Shown: one piece after another, positions 35,614-44,811 of the stretch | Layout: each line of letters starts with the position of its first letter | Numbering within the stretch: position 1 is the stretch's first letter | Assembly (NCBI RefSeq): GCF_016679925.1 | Contig: NZ_JAEQBW010000001.1 | Span: forward strand, 1,279,869-1,343,868 | DNA: 64,000 nucleotides | Direction of reading: 5' to 3' | DNA from: Marivirga aurantiaca | Lineage (GTDB): Bacteria > Bacteroidota > Bacteroidia > Cytophagales > Cyclobacteriaceae | Made by a program: the position numbers and the translations under genes | The notes under the pieces: model-generated | The model's input: only the letters and a program-made list of their open reading frames with translations | What the model was told of the DNA's origin: nothing | Databases searched by the model: none

Positions 35614-36715
35614 CTTTTTGCTTGAATGCGGACACAATCCATCCCCCGCCAACAACATCGTCCCCCTCGTAAAAAACAGCAGCCTGCCCGGGGGCAATAG
35701 CCGATACTCCCGTTCCGAAGAAAACTTTCATAGTATCCCCAACCTGCTCAATAACAGCAGGAGAACCATCATCATTGTAGCGGACTTTTGTAACAGTATC
35801 CAACCGGCCGTTTAGCTCAGGATATTTGCTCATGACCAATTGCTTCACATACATTCCGTTGCGTTCCAATTCATCAAAAGTACCTAATACTACTCTATTC
35901 TTATCTTTTTGTATTTCTGTAACATATACAGGATAACCCAAAGCAATTCCCAAACCCTTTCTTTGACCTACAGTATAAAATGGATAGCCTTCATGTGTGC
36001 CGACTACTGTTCCGTCTTCCAGCACAAATTCTCCACCGGCCACTTTTTCTGCCAGGCCTTCTACCCTTCTTTTCAGGAAGCCACGGTAATCATTATCCGG
36101 CACAAAACAGATTTCGTATGATTCTGATTTATTCACCAATTCATAGAAGCCTTTATCTTCGGCCATTTTACGAATTTCAGGTTTAGTTAAATCCCCAAGT
36201 GGTAAAATAGTCCTACTTAAGCTTTCCTGGGAAACTCCCCAAAGTGCATAGGATTGATCCTTGTTCAAATCTTTTCCACGGGAAATAATATATCGACCAT
36301 TCTCTTCCCTTACTTTGGCATAGTGGCCTGTTGCAATATAATCGCAGCCTAATTTATCGGCTCTGCGTAGCAATGAATCCCATTTGATGTGGGTATTACA
36401 AAGCACACATGGATTAGGTGTTCTACCGGCCAGGTACTCATCCGTAAAATGATTGATCACATAATCGCCAAACTCCTCACGGATATCCAGGATGTAATGG
36501 GGAAAGCCCAAATTAACCGCTAAGTTTCGGGCATCGTTGATCGAATCCAAGCTGCAACAACCTGTTTCCTTTTTGGAGCTGCCAGATGAGGCATAATCCC
36601 ATGTTTTCATAGTCATTCCTATGACTTCATAGCCTTGTTCATGTAACAAAACTGCTGCCAATGAGCTGTCGATTCCGCCACTCATGGCTACTAATACTCT
36701 TCCTTTTTTACTCAT
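35582..36715 (-). CDS. mnmA: tRNA-specific 2-thiouridylase MnmA
   Basis: Thiolates U34 of Lys, Glu and Gln tRNAs with ATP and persulphide sulphur. 377 residues with the PP-loop AMSGGIDSSLAA near the N-terminus, the first catalytic Cys in RTPNPCVLCNTHIKW and the second in SYEICFVPDNDYRGFL; TVGQRKGLGI and VFYEGDDVVGGG mark the central and C-terminal domains. Standard length. Leads a small operon with the lipoprotein gene. Confidence 0.95.
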   Translation of the reverse strand: MSKKGRVLVAMSGGIDSSLAAVLLHEQGYEVIGMTMKTWDYASSGSSKKETGCCSLDSINDARNLAVNLGFPHYILDIREEFGDYVINHFTDEYLAGRTPNPCVLCNTHIKWDSLLRRADKLGCDYIATGHYAKVREENGRYIISRGKDLNKDQSYALWGVSQESLSRTILPLGDLTKPEIRKMAEDKGFYELVNKSESYEICFVPDNDYRGFLKRRVEGLAEKVAGGEFVLEDGTVVGTHEGYPFYTVGQRKGLGIALGYPVYVTEIQKDKNRVVLGTFDELERNGMYVKQLVMSKYPELNGRLDTVTKVRYNDDGSPAVIEQVGDTMKVFFGTGVSAIAPGQAAVFYEGDDVVGGGWIVSAFKQKDEKKKLSHSI

Positions 36716-37011
36716 AATTCACGTTTTCACAGGATTCACAGTCCTGCTTTGGTGACACATTTATTTTTGCTTACCAACAACTTTTATTGGTATAAAGTGC
36801 AAAGTTAATGAGAAATAATTGATTAATGGAAATAGAAATGAATTTAGAAAAATTTATTACTTTTTACGAATTTCTCACACTTGTTAATTTAATTGTATCA
36901 CTTCAATTTTAACGGCATATTCATGATTTAAAAATTCAAAGTAATAAAGCATTTGGGATAGTAATTAATTGAAATATTAGATTAGATTTGCTGAATTTTA
37001 TATATATAAAA
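36716..37011. other. Divergent intergenic region upstream of mnmA
   Basis: AT-rich, no ORF or hairpin of note. It should contain the promoters for mnmA and for the lipoprotein gene on the plus strand. Confidence 0.35.
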
Positions 37012-37983
37012 ATGAAAATCCAATTATTTCCAATCGCTTTGTTTACTCTGCTAGTGGTAGGGTGCAATGAAGATCCGGAGCCTGTAGCTCCAATCGATGA
37101 CAGTACCGATTTAGCCTGTCAAGTGTTGACCATTTCAAGTAATTTCGAATATGAAGATGAGTATAATAGCTCTGAGGGGTCTATTTCTATTGTATTTTCT
37201 TATAATTCCGACAAAACCATTAGTAAACTAAATTCTAATTTCGAAGAATTTTATTGCTATATGAATAATGGTGTTGAAGAATGTGAAAACTACGAAAGTA
37301 TTGAAGAGTATAGTTTTATTTATTCTAATGGTTTAATTACTGATGTGACAGTAGCAGAAGATGAAGAAGGTGAAACAGACCTTATTGAATTTACTTACTC
37401 TAACAATAAACTTTCGAAAATAAAATTCTCTGAAGAAGGGGATACTGACCTAGATGAATATGTTTTCATCTATGACAATGACGGAAAATTAGAAAAACTT
37501 GAGAACTGGGATAATTACTCTGGACCAACAGATGCTTTAGTACTTTATGGTTACGATGAATTCTTATGGACTGGTGATAATGTTACTACCATCAATAGTT
37601 ACTATGATGATTTTGAAGAAAGCTCATCAAGAATATCAAATCAAAAAAATAAATCTATTTTTGGTATTAGAGCTTTGAAAAAGACTTCTGGTAAAAATCA
37701 TCAACAAAAACGATTTGTCCCTGAACTTTCAAATAAGCTGACTTTAACCTACGACTCAAAATCAAATCCTTTATTTGGGAACCTACCATTTTTATTATGG
37801 GATGGTGAGTTCTATACTTATTTGTCGGCCAATAATCCAATTACTACTACTGAAATAGAGTATACTGATGGTGGCCAGAATGAAGATTTTGATAGCTATT
37901 CATATACTTACAATGAAAATGGATTCCCAACAGTAACTACCAATGATGGAGATGATACTCTATTGACTTATAGTTGCGAATAG
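37012..37983 (+). CDS. Hypothetical acidic lipoprotein with YD-like beta-hairpin repeats
   Basis: 323 residues from the Met of MKIQLFPIALFTLLVVGCNEDPEP, whose VVGC is a lipobox; eight upstream codons are in frame but break the signal. The mature part is rich in Asp, Glu, Ser and Tyr and shows repeated strand-turn-strand units such as FVFIYDNDGKLEKL and YSYTYNENGFPTVT, reminiscent of RHS/YD hairpins and of DUF4595-type lipoproteins. Probably exposed on the cell envelope. Function unknown; monocistronic with a terminator. Confidence 0.65.
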   Translation: MKIQLFPIALFTLLVVGCNEDPEPVAPIDDSTDLACQVLTISSNFEYEDEYNSSEGSISIVFSYNSDKTISKLNSNFEEFYCYMNNGVEECENYESIEEYSFIYSNGLITDVTVAEDEEGETDLIEFTYSNNKLSKIKFSEEGDTDLDEYVFIYDNDGKLEKLENWDNYSGPTDALVLYGYDEFLWTGDNVTTINSYYDDFEESSSRISNQKNKSIFGIRALKKTSGKNHQQKRFVPELSNKLTLTYDSKSNPLFGNLPFLLWDGEFYTYLSANNPITTTEIEYTDGGQNEDFDSYSYTYNENGFPTVTTNDGDDTLLTYSCE

Positions 37984-38035
37984 TTTTTATTTAAATATTT
38001 TAAGCTGCAGGCTGTATTAAAAACCTGTAGATAAT

Positions 38036-38065
38036 AAGAAGGCTGCCAAAATCAGCCTTCTTTTT
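38036..38065 (+). terminator. Rho-independent terminator
   Basis: AAGAAGGCTG pairs with CAGCCTTCTT around a seven-base loop, then T-run to 38065. Confidence 0.85.
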
Positions 38066-38131
38066 GTTTCTACTTAAGAATGGTAAAGTAAAAGAATAAA
38101 AAATAATACTTTGCTCATTTCAAGCATCAAT

Positions 38132-38707
38132 CTATCTTTCAAGTCTTAATCTATCTAAAATATCTGAAACTACTTTTATAACTTTGTTGTCATCCATAGG
38201 CGTCTCGCTAGAAAAAGCCCCATCACTAAAGCCTGACCAAACTGTCCGGCCACTTTCTTTATCAATCACTGAAATCAACAGGGTTCCTTTTTTAACATCA
38301 TGTTCCTCAGCTCTGTCTATTCCTATTAACTCATCATCATCGGTGAAATCTCCTTTTAGTGTTCCTTCTCTTCCAAACACTAAATAAGAAACCAACATTT
38401 CTCCACCAGATTTCTTATGCTTGTAATCATCAGTAATTAATTCGTGCTTTATAGCATGTTCAACCTGCTTTTTCACATCCTGAGAAGGGAAATCAGGATC
38501 TGTATAGGTTACAATACTTGTCATGTAATCATCACTAATTATAACTGCTTCTTTAGTATTTGGTTCTGCCTTTTTTGTGGGATCCAAAAGACTGAAAGAA
38601 TCATAATCTTTATCAATTACCCCATCTCTTAATTCAGTATAGATGGTCTGTGCATTTGCATTTGCAACGAATAGAAATGCTAAAAATAATACCAGTAAAT
38701 TTTTCAT
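38132..38707 (-). CDS. DUF4136-like periplasmic protein
   Basis: 191 residues with a signal peptide ending in NANAQ (about 1-19). The mature domain contains DYDSFSLLDPTKK, a central VEHAIKHELITDDYKHKKSGGEMLVSYLVFG and a late KKGTLLISVIDKESGRTVWSGFSDG, the pattern of the DUF4136 envelope family. Function unknown. Faces the lipoprotein gene across the terminator. Confidence 0.6.
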   Translation of the reverse strand: MKNLLVLFLAFLFVANANAQTIYTELRDGVIDKDYDSFSLLDPTKKAEPNTKEAVIISDDYMTSIVTYTDPDFPSQDVKKQVEHAIKHELITDDYKHKKSGGEMLVSYLVFGREGTLKGDFTDDDELIGIDRAEEHDVKKGTLLISVIDKESGRTVWSGFSDGAFSSETPMDDNKVIKVVSDILDRLRLER

Positions 38708-38979
38708 AATGTCAAAATTTTAGTTTAAAAAGTTCTTACTTAATTATACTAGCTTACTTTTGTAAGGTTTAGTTAAAAAGTGAAAATTTAAGTAAAAAGA
38801 GGATAACTTAGTATTAAGTACGATGAGAATTAGTGGTTGTAAAACAAAAAGCTTTTTCAAAAGTTATCAACTGATACTTAAGCGAAATAATCTACTACCT
38901 TTACCGAAGCCCTTACCTTCCCTCTTGAAATTATTGATCTCAAGAATTTTAGTGGCCTGGTGTTTCATTACAATTACTT
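38708..38979. other. Intergenic region
   Basis: No gene seen. TACCTTTA near 38896 is a possible -7 element for the phosphatidyltransferase gene. Confidence 0.35.
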
Positions 38980-39756
38980 ATGCCGAAATTATTAACAAGT
39001 GAGAAATTTATTGATGTTTCCGATTACGGACGTAAACCTGCCGTATTTTTAGCTGAATTGGTCAAGAACACCAAGGTTCAGCCTATTCATATTACCTATC
39101 TTTTTGGGATATGCGGCTTAATAGCTATTTACTGCATATTCAATGAGTTATACTATTATGCTGCTGCTTTCTTGATTTTAAAGTCAATTTTAGATGCAAT
39201 GGATGGAGAATTAGCAAGGCTTAAGCAAACCCCTTCTTATTCAGGCAGGTACCTGGATTCTATTTTTGATAGTATACTGAATTTTTTATTTCTATTGGCA
39301 ATTGGCTATATGGCTGGTTCCCCTCTCTATGTCACATTAACTGCTTTTTTTTGTATCCAATTACAAGGCACCTTATATAACTATTATTATGTAATATTAA
39401 GGCATAGATCTCAAGGAGCAGATACTACAAGCAAAATATTTGAAATGAAGACCCCTGCGGCATTTCCAGGTGAAAAACAGAAAACTGTCAATTGGCTATT
39501 CAAAATCTATATGTTCCTATATATACCTTTTGATAAAATTATTTATTCATTAGACAAATCAGCTTACAGAGTGAAAGCATTTCCTAATTGGTTTATGACA
39601 ATGGTTTCTTTCTACGGCTTAGGATTCCAATTACTTATTATGGCTTATATGATGGCAATGGGTTGGATTACTTTCATCATTCCTTATTTTATTGCTTATA
39701 CAGTCTTAATCGTATTTTTTATCACCACTAGAAGAATACTATTAGATAATGATTGA
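38980..39756 (+). CDS. CDP-alcohol phosphatidyltransferase family protein
   Basis: 258-residue integral membrane enzyme. DAMDGELARLKQTPSYSGRYLDSIFDS fits the catalytic signature DxxDGxxAR-x8-GxxxDxxxD (about residues 70-94). Six or so hydrophobic segments surround it. It transfers a phosphoalcohol from a CDP carrier in phospholipid or related synthesis; the acceptor (serine, glycerol phosphate, inositol type) cannot be read from sequence. Ends seven bases before the convergent YihY gene. Confidence 0.85.
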   Translation: MPKLLTSEKFIDVSDYGRKPAVFLAELVKNTKVQPIHITYLFGICGLIAIYCIFNELYYYAAAFLILKSILDAMDGELARLKQTPSYSGRYLDSIFDSILNFLFLLAIGYMAGSPLYVTLTAFFCIQLQGTLYNYYYVILRHRSQGADTTSKIFEMKTPAAFPGEKQKTVNWLFKIYMFLYIPFDKIIYSLDKSAYRVKAFPNWFMTMVSFYGLGFQLLIMAYMMAMGWITFIIPYFIAYTVLIVFFITTRRILLDND

Positions 39757-39762
39757 CAAAAA

Positions 39763-40653
39763 TCAGTCTTTATCCTCTTTCTCCTTTATTCCGGAAGAAG
39801 GGATTTCAATAGGTTGGTTAATATAAGAGGCATAATTTTTAATAAACATGGCCACAAAATAAAAAATAAAGGAGACATAAAATATAAAAAGCATAACCAA
39901 TACTATGCTGCTTGAAGCTCCAAATATTCCCTTTATATTACTATTGACCAGAATCAATTCTATCAATATCTGACCCAGATTAAATAAAACTGAAGCAATA
40001 ACACCTCCTACTATAGCAGGTTGCCAGGATAATTTTGCATTAGGCAATATCTTAAATAATAGAGTAAACCATGCTGTAAAAGTAAGTAGGGAAAATAAAA
40101 TACTAATACCCCTTACAAGTGCAGCTTCAATATTAGGCAATATTTCATTGATTTGATCACCAATAAAAGCTACTATTACATCAGAAAGGATGGCTACTAA
40201 AATAATCACCCCTCCTATAAGCACCAAAACCATTGCCGTTAGCCTGCCACGTAAATGATACCGAAATCGCTGGATACTTTTTGAGGGGATTTCCCATAAC
40301 TCATTAATGTTTAATTGTACAAGAAAGAACAGATTGGTGGCTATAAATATAAGAAAAACAAATACCCCAATTGAAGTCCAGGTGCTTTCAGCCAAATCCT
40401 GAAAATTATTAAAGATATTTTGTAATTCTTCAGTTCCGGTATTACCCAATATTCCACTTATCCGCTCAAATATCTCCTCATTTAAATACTCCGGTTTAAT
40501 AAATATCCCTAATACAGTAGTCAAAATTACGAGTATGGGAGGTATGGCAAACAGGCTAATAAATGCAGTAGATGAAGCTAGCTGCAAAGGGTTTTTATTT
40601 TTTAGCTCTTTAAGTGTTTTAGGAACTAATTTTAATACTCCTCTTATTTTCAT
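39763..40653 (-). CDS. YihY/BrkB family membrane protein
   Basis: 296 residues with about six hydrophobic helices. The N-terminal PLQLASSTAFISLFAIPPILVIL and the internal NLFFLVQLNINELWEIP correspond to the family blocks (ASALAF-like start, LN-IW), and the late GGVIASVLFNLGQ...FGASSSIVLVMLFIFYVSFIFYFVA is diagnostic. Once called ribonuclease BN, now regarded as transporter-like with unknown substrate. Confidence 0.88.
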   Translation of the reverse strand: MKIRGVLKLVPKTLKELKNKNPLQLASSTAFISLFAIPPILVILTTVLGIFIKPEYLNEEIFERISGILGNTGTEELQNIFNNFQDLAESTWTSIGVFVFLIFIATNLFFLVQLNINELWEIPSKSIQRFRYHLRGRLTAMVLVLIGGVIILVAILSDVIVAFIGDQINEILPNIEAALVRGISILFSLLTFTAWFTLLFKILPNAKLSWQPAIVGGVIASVLFNLGQILIELILVNSNIKGIFGASSSIVLVMLFIFYVSFIFYFVAMFIKNYASYINQPIEIPSSGIKEKEDKD

Positions 40654-40696
40654 TCTGTAGTTACTCCTTCGGTAATATGGTTAAGCTCAAATAAAA

Positions 40697-40726
40697 AAAA
40701 CCGAAAGTTTATTTGCTTTCGGTTTT
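40697..40726. terminator. Terminator of the acidic lipoprotein gene
   Basis: AAAACCGAAAG (40697-40707) pairs with CTTTCGGTTTT (40716-40726). It is 20 bp past the stop of the minus-strand gene at 40747, with an A-run to the left giving a U-run in its transcript. Confidence 0.82.
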
Positions 40727-40746
40727 CAAATAGTGTCAAACCTTTG

Positions 40747-41133
40747 TTAATTATTTTCTATGGCTTGTTGAATATTATTGCTCATTTCGTTAAGCTTTCT
40801 CTTAACATCGTTATAATCTTCACTTACTTCTGCTTTTACTTCATTCCAGGTTTCTTTGGAGGAGTTTCTTACCTTTTCTAAATTCTCTTCCAGATCACGT
40901 TTAGCTTCTTCCAATTCTCTTTCAACCTCTGAGGTCGCCTGATCATCACCAATTTCCTCCAACTCTTCCTCAATGTCATCAATGCTTTCTTCGAGCCTGG
41001 ATACCCATTCATTTTTGGTTTCCTTGAAATCATCAGTCGTATCATTGGTGTTGGATTCTCTGTTTCCCTGATTGTCGCATGCAAGCATTCCAACAATAAA
41101 AAGGGCGATTGTGAATATTTTAAATAGTTTCAT
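40747..41133 (-). CDS. Small helical lipoprotein
   Basis: 128 residues. Signal peptide with a lipobox ending MLACDNQ. The rest is highly charged and helical (EESIDDIEEELEEIGDDQATSEVERELEEAKRD), predicted coiled coil, Glu-rich. Likely anchored in the periplasmic face of a membrane. No family recognised; it may be a stress-induced envelope protein, but this is conjecture. Confidence 0.65.
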   Translation of the reverse strand: MKLFKIFTIALFIVGMLACDNQGNRESNTNDTTDDFKETKNEWVSRLEESIDDIEEELEEIGDDQATSEVERELEEAKRDLEENLEKVRNSSKETWNEVKAEVSEDYNDVKRKLNEMSNNIQQAIENN

Positions 41134-41308
41134 AATTTAAAAGAATTTAAATTCGTTGGTTCTAATCTATTGTTACGAAAGTAATTATACAGGGTTTACA
41201 TGAGATATCATATTTCATCAGTAACCATTTTATTGATTTATCATAACTCTAACATTTAGCATAAATGGAAATTAAAATTCATGCAGTAGAAAGTTTAATC
41301 CATAAAAA

Positions 41309-41332
41309 AAGCCTTTCGTTTCCGAAAGGCTT
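41309..41332 (-). terminator. Terminator of the thrS-infC-rpmI-rplT operon
   Basis: AAGCCTTTCG and CGAAAGGCTT form a 10-bp stem with a four-base loop; seven As to the left become the U-run on the minus strand. It lies 25 bp after the rplT stop. Confidence 0.9.
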
Positions 41333-41356
41333 CCAATATATATTTTAAAAAGTTGT

Positions 41357-41701
41357 TTATTTCACTTGCTCAACAACACTTTTAAAAGCATCAGGATGAT
41401 TCATTGCTAAATCAGCCAATACTTTTCTATTCAATTCAACACCGTTTTTATGAACAGCTCCCATGAACTGAGAGTAAGACATACCGTGCAGTCTTGCACC
41501 GGCATTAATTCTTTGAATCCACAACTTCCTGAATTCTCTTTTCTTTGCTTTTCTGTCTCTGTATGCATATAACCATCCTTTTTCGATAGCATTTTTTGCA
41601 ACAGTCCACACATTTTTCTTTCTACCCCAGTAGCCTTTGGCAAACTTGAGGATTTTTTTTCTTCTAGCCCTTGAGGCTACATGATTTACTGATCTTGGCA
41701 T
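41357..41701 (-). CDS. rplT: 50S ribosomal protein L20
   Basis: 114 residues, full length. [32 protein letters not shown] is the basic RNA-binding N-terminus, and [24 protein letters not shown] the globular part. Needed early in 50S assembly. Last gene of the conserved operon. Confidence 0.98.
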   Translation of the reverse strand: MPRSVNHVASRARRKKILKFAKGYWGRKKNVWTVAKNAIEKGWLYAYRDRKAKKREFRKLWIQRINAGARLHGMSYSQFMGAVHKNGVELNRKVLADLAMNHPDAFKSVVEQVK

Positions 41702-41809
41702 AATTTTTAATTTTTTGGAAATTGGTGATCATTATTGATACTTGACAAACCAAAAATCCCGGTTTAACATTGAACCTTCGTTCTTTTTGTAATCGTTGCG
41801 AAATACTAA

Positions 41810-42004
41810 TTAGAGATTAAGCATATCTTTCACTCTTCCCATATCAGTCTTGTGAACAAGACCCATATCAGTTAAGCGTCTTTTTTGCTTAGTTTCCTTT
41901 TTGGTCAAAATATGACTTTTGTAAGCATGTTTTCTTTTAATCTTACCGCTTCCAGTCAATTTAAACCTTTTTTTCGCGCCTGATTTAGTTTTTACTTTAG
42001 GCAT
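41810..42004 (-). CDS. rpmI: 50S ribosomal protein L35
   Basis: 64 residues, starting [25 protein letters not shown], the standard L35 N-terminus. Lies between infC and rplT. The 108-bp gap to rplT is longer than usual and could hold a control element; I see no clear fold in it. Confidence 0.97.
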   Translation of the reverse strand: MPKVKTKSGAKKRFKLTGSGKIKRKHAYKSHILTKKETKQKRRLTDMGLVHKTDMGRVKDMLNL

Positions 42005-42031
42005 TTTATATAGATTTATTTAATTGTTTAC

Positions 42032-42589
42032 TTATTTAGCTGCTTTAGGAGCAATAAAAAGTGTCATTCTCTTGCCTTCTAATTTAGGCAATTGTTCCAC
42101 TTTTCCGTATTCTTCCAATTCTGATGCGTAACGTAACAACAGCAATTCTCCCCTATCCTTAAATACAATGGTTCTACCTACAAAGTGCACATACACTTTT
42201 AATTTAGATCCTTCAGATAAAAATTTCTTGCCATGGTTTAATTTAAAATTAAAATCATGGTCATCTGTATTTGGACCGAATCGAATTTCTTTGATTACAG
42301 TTTTTTGAGCTTTGGCTTTAATTTCTTTCTGCTTCTTTTTTTGCTCGTATTTAAATTTTGAATAATCAATAATTTTACAAACAGGTGGGTCGGCTTTGGG
42401 CGAAATTTCTACCAAATCAAGACTTTGTTCCTCAGCCATTTTAAGGGCTTCGTCTAGTGGGTATACATCCACTTTAACATTGTCTCCAACTACACGAACC
42501 TCTCTGGCCCGGATTCTACTATTTACCTTGTAAGGTTCTTCTTCCCTACCTCTAGGTCGGTAGCTGCCTTTTTTACGCATTTTACTAAT
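42032..42589 (-). CDS. infC: Translation initiation factor IF-3, AUU start
   Basis: Binds the 30S subunit and checks start codon and initiator tRNA. The N domain ([54 protein letters not shown]), linker and C domain ([25 protein letters not shown]) are complete. I place the start at an ATT (42587-42589), three codons before the first ATG. It sits five bases after a consensus SD, whereas the ATG would be 14 bases away. AUU starts are the hallmark of infC, allowing autorepression by IF-3. If the ATG is used the gene begins at 42580. Confidence 0.93.
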   Translation of the reverse strand: MSKMRKKGSYRPRGREEEPYKVNSRIRAREVRVVGDNVKVDVYPLDEALKMAEEQSLDLVEISPKADPPVCKIIDYSKFKYEQKKKQKEIKAKAQKTVIKEIRFGPNTDDHDFNFKLNHGKKFLSEGSKLKVYVHFVGRTIVFKDRGELLLLRYASELEEYGKVEQLPKLEGKRMTLFIAPKAAK

Positions 42590-42593
42590 TGTT

Positions 42594-42601
42594 ACCTCCT
42601 T
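42594..42601 (-). promoter_or_regulatory. Shine-Dalgarno sequence of infC
   Basis: AAGGAGGT on the minus strand, spaced for initiation at the AUU codon rather than at the downstream ATG. One of only two clear SDs noticed in this window. Confidence 0.75.
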
Positions 42602-42678
42602 CGTTTAGTTTATGAAATGGCAAATATCGTTATAAATTTTGGATTACAAAATTCAAACAATCTAATACCTTTGTTTTT

Positions 42679-44634
42679 TTACTTATTACTGATACTATCA
42701 GCTATTTTTTGATTAAAAAACAGGGAGAATTCATCCAAACTCATACTTCCAACATCTCCTTCTCCATGTTTCCGAATCGAAACTTTATTTTCTTCTGCTT
42801 CCTTTTCACCAACTATCAACATATAAGGAATTTTCTTGATTTCCGCATCCCTTATTTTTCTTCCTATTTTCTCATCCCTGTGGTCAATAAACCCGGTGAT
42901 GTCGCTGGCCTCCAAAGTTGCATAAACAGTATTGGCATAATCTGCATATTTCTCGGAAATAGGCAAAATAGCAATCTGCTCAGGTGACAACCAAAGCGGG
43001 AAATTTCCCCCACAATGCTCAATCAATACAGCCACAAACCTCTCCAAAGAACCAAATGGAGCTCTGTGGATCATTACTGGTCTGTGTTTGGCATTATCAG
43101 CACCTATGTATTCTAACTCAAAGCGCTCAGGAAGGTTGTAATCTACTTGAATAGTTCCTAATTGCCAACTTCTTCCTAAAGCATCCTTCACCATAAAATC
43201 AAGTTTAGGGCCATAAAATGCTGCTTCACCCAACTCAACAATGGTTTTTAAGCCTTTTTCTTCAGTAGATTCAATAATAGCTTTTTCCGCTTTTTCCCAT
43301 ACTTCATCACTACCAATATATTTTGCCTTATTTTCCGGATCCCGTAAAGAGATTTGTGTAGTAAAATCTTCAAAACCAAGGGAATTGAAGACAAAAAGCA
43401 CCAAATCAATTACTTTAATAAACTCTTCTTTTACCTGATCGGGTCTGCAGAAAATATGCGCATCATCCTGTGTAAAACTTCTTACACGTGTTAAACCATG
43501 CAATTCCCCACTTTGCTCATAACGATATACAGTTCCAAACTCAGCCAACCTTAAAGGTAAATCCTTATAGCTCCGTGGCTTTGTTTTATAAATTTCACAA
43601 TGGTGTGGACAGTTCATTGGTTTCAAAAGGTATTCCTCACCATCTTCCTCGCCAGGTGCAGCTATTGGCTGAAATGAATCTTTTCCGTATTTTTCGTAAT
43701 GGCCGGAAGTCACATATAACTGCTTGGAGCCAATATGAGGAGTAATGACTGGCTGGTAGCCTGCCTTTACCTGGGCTTTCTTAAGGAAGCCCTCTAACCT
43801 ATCCCTTAGCATAGTGCCTTTAGGTAACCATAAGGGCAAACCTAAACCTACTTTTTCGGAGAAAGCAAACAGCTCCATCTCCTTACCTAATTTTCTGTGG
43901 TCCCGCTTTTTGGCTTCTTCCAACAACTCAAGGTATTCTTTTAACTCCTTTTGTTTTGGAAATGTAATTCCATAAATACGTGTAAGCTGTTTTCTTTTTT
44001 CATCGCCTCTCCAGTATGCTCCGGCAATGTTCAGCAATTTTACAGCCTTAATAAACCCTGTATTAGGAATATGCGGGCCTCTGCATAAATCTGTAAAGTT
44101 TCCTTGCTGATAGAAGGTGATACTGCCATCTTCCAAACCATCAATCAATTCCAGTTTATACTCGTCTCCTTTTTTATTGTAATAGTCAATTGCTTCTTTC
44201 TTAGACACTTCTGACCTTAAAAATTCATTTTTCTGACGAGCCAAATCGAGCATCTTTTGTTCAATTTTCTCCAACTCAGTTCCCTCTAATACTTTGTCAC
44301 CGAAATCAACATCATAATAAAAGCCGTTCTCAATCGGGGGTCCTATCCCGAATTTAATACCAGGATATAGCTCTTCCAGTGCCTCTGCCAATAAATGGGC
44401 AGAAGAATGCCAAAATGTATTTTGTCCTTCAGGATCATTCCAGGTCAATAGCTGTACATGGGCATCACTTTCAATTGGTCGTGTAGCGTCCCATACCTGT
44501 CCATTTACCTTTGCTGATAAAACATTACGAGCCAGGCCTTCACTAATACTCATAGCAACATCATAGCCTGAAACACCTTTATCGAATTCTTTTACCGAAC
44601 CATCCGGTAAAGTAATTTTTATTTTATTACTCAT
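42679..44634 (-). CDS. thrS: Threonyl-tRNA synthetase
   Basis: 651 residues, class II synthetase. TGS domain (1-63), editing domain with [33 protein letters not shown], then the catalytic core with [11 protein letters not shown] (zinc Cys), the motif 2 region [37 protein letters not shown], and motif 3 near [21 protein letters not shown], and a C-terminal anticodon-binding domain. First gene of the operon with infC, rpmI and rplT. Confidence 0.98.
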   Translation of the reverse strand: MSNKIKITLPDGSVKEFDKGVSGYDVAMSISEGLARNVLSAKVNGQVWDATRPIESDAHVQLLTWNDPEGQNTFWHSSAHLLAEALEELYPGIKFGIGPPIENGFYYDVDFGDKVLEGTELEKIEQKMLDLARQKNEFLRSEVSKKEAIDYYNKKGDEYKLELIDGLEDGSITFYQQGNFTDLCRGPHIPNTGFIKAVKLLNIAGAYWRGDEKRKQLTRIYGITFPKQKELKEYLELLEEAKKRDHRKLGKEMELFAFSEKVGLGLPLWLPKGTMLRDRLEGFLKKAQVKAGYQPVITPHIGSKQLYVTSGHYEKYGKDSFQPIAAPGEEDGEEYLLKPMNCPHHCEIYKTKPRSYKDLPLRLAEFGTVYRYEQSGELHGLTRVRSFTQDDAHIFCRPDQVKEEFIKVIDLVLFVFNSLGFEDFTTQISLRDPENKAKYIGSDEVWEKAEKAIIESTEEKGLKTIVELGEAAFYGPKLDFMVKDALGRSWQLGTIQVDYNLPERFELEYIGADNAKHRPVMIHRAPFGSLERFVAVLIEHCGGNFPLWLSPEQIAILPISEKYADYANTVYATLEASDITGFIDHRDEKIGRKIRDAEIKKIPYMLIVGEKEAEENKVSIRKHGEGDVGSMSLDEFSLFFNQKIADSISNK

Positions 44635-44811
44635 ATATACTTATTCAAATAGAATAGGGAAAATCAATACGTTCCAGTGGAAATTAGATAAAATCTCAAC
44701 CGATTCACAAATATGCGAATTTTGAAGGAATTAGGAATAAATTAAGGAATAGATTTAATAACAAATGAAAAGAAAGAATTTTCCATTTGTTAAATAGAGT
44801 AAATCCAAAGT

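Noticed and set aside
35614..35697. Extended N-terminus of the lipoprotein gene inside mnmA
   Set aside because: The lipoprotein signal begins at the Met encoded at 35613; upstream codons are a different frame of the mnmA 3' end.
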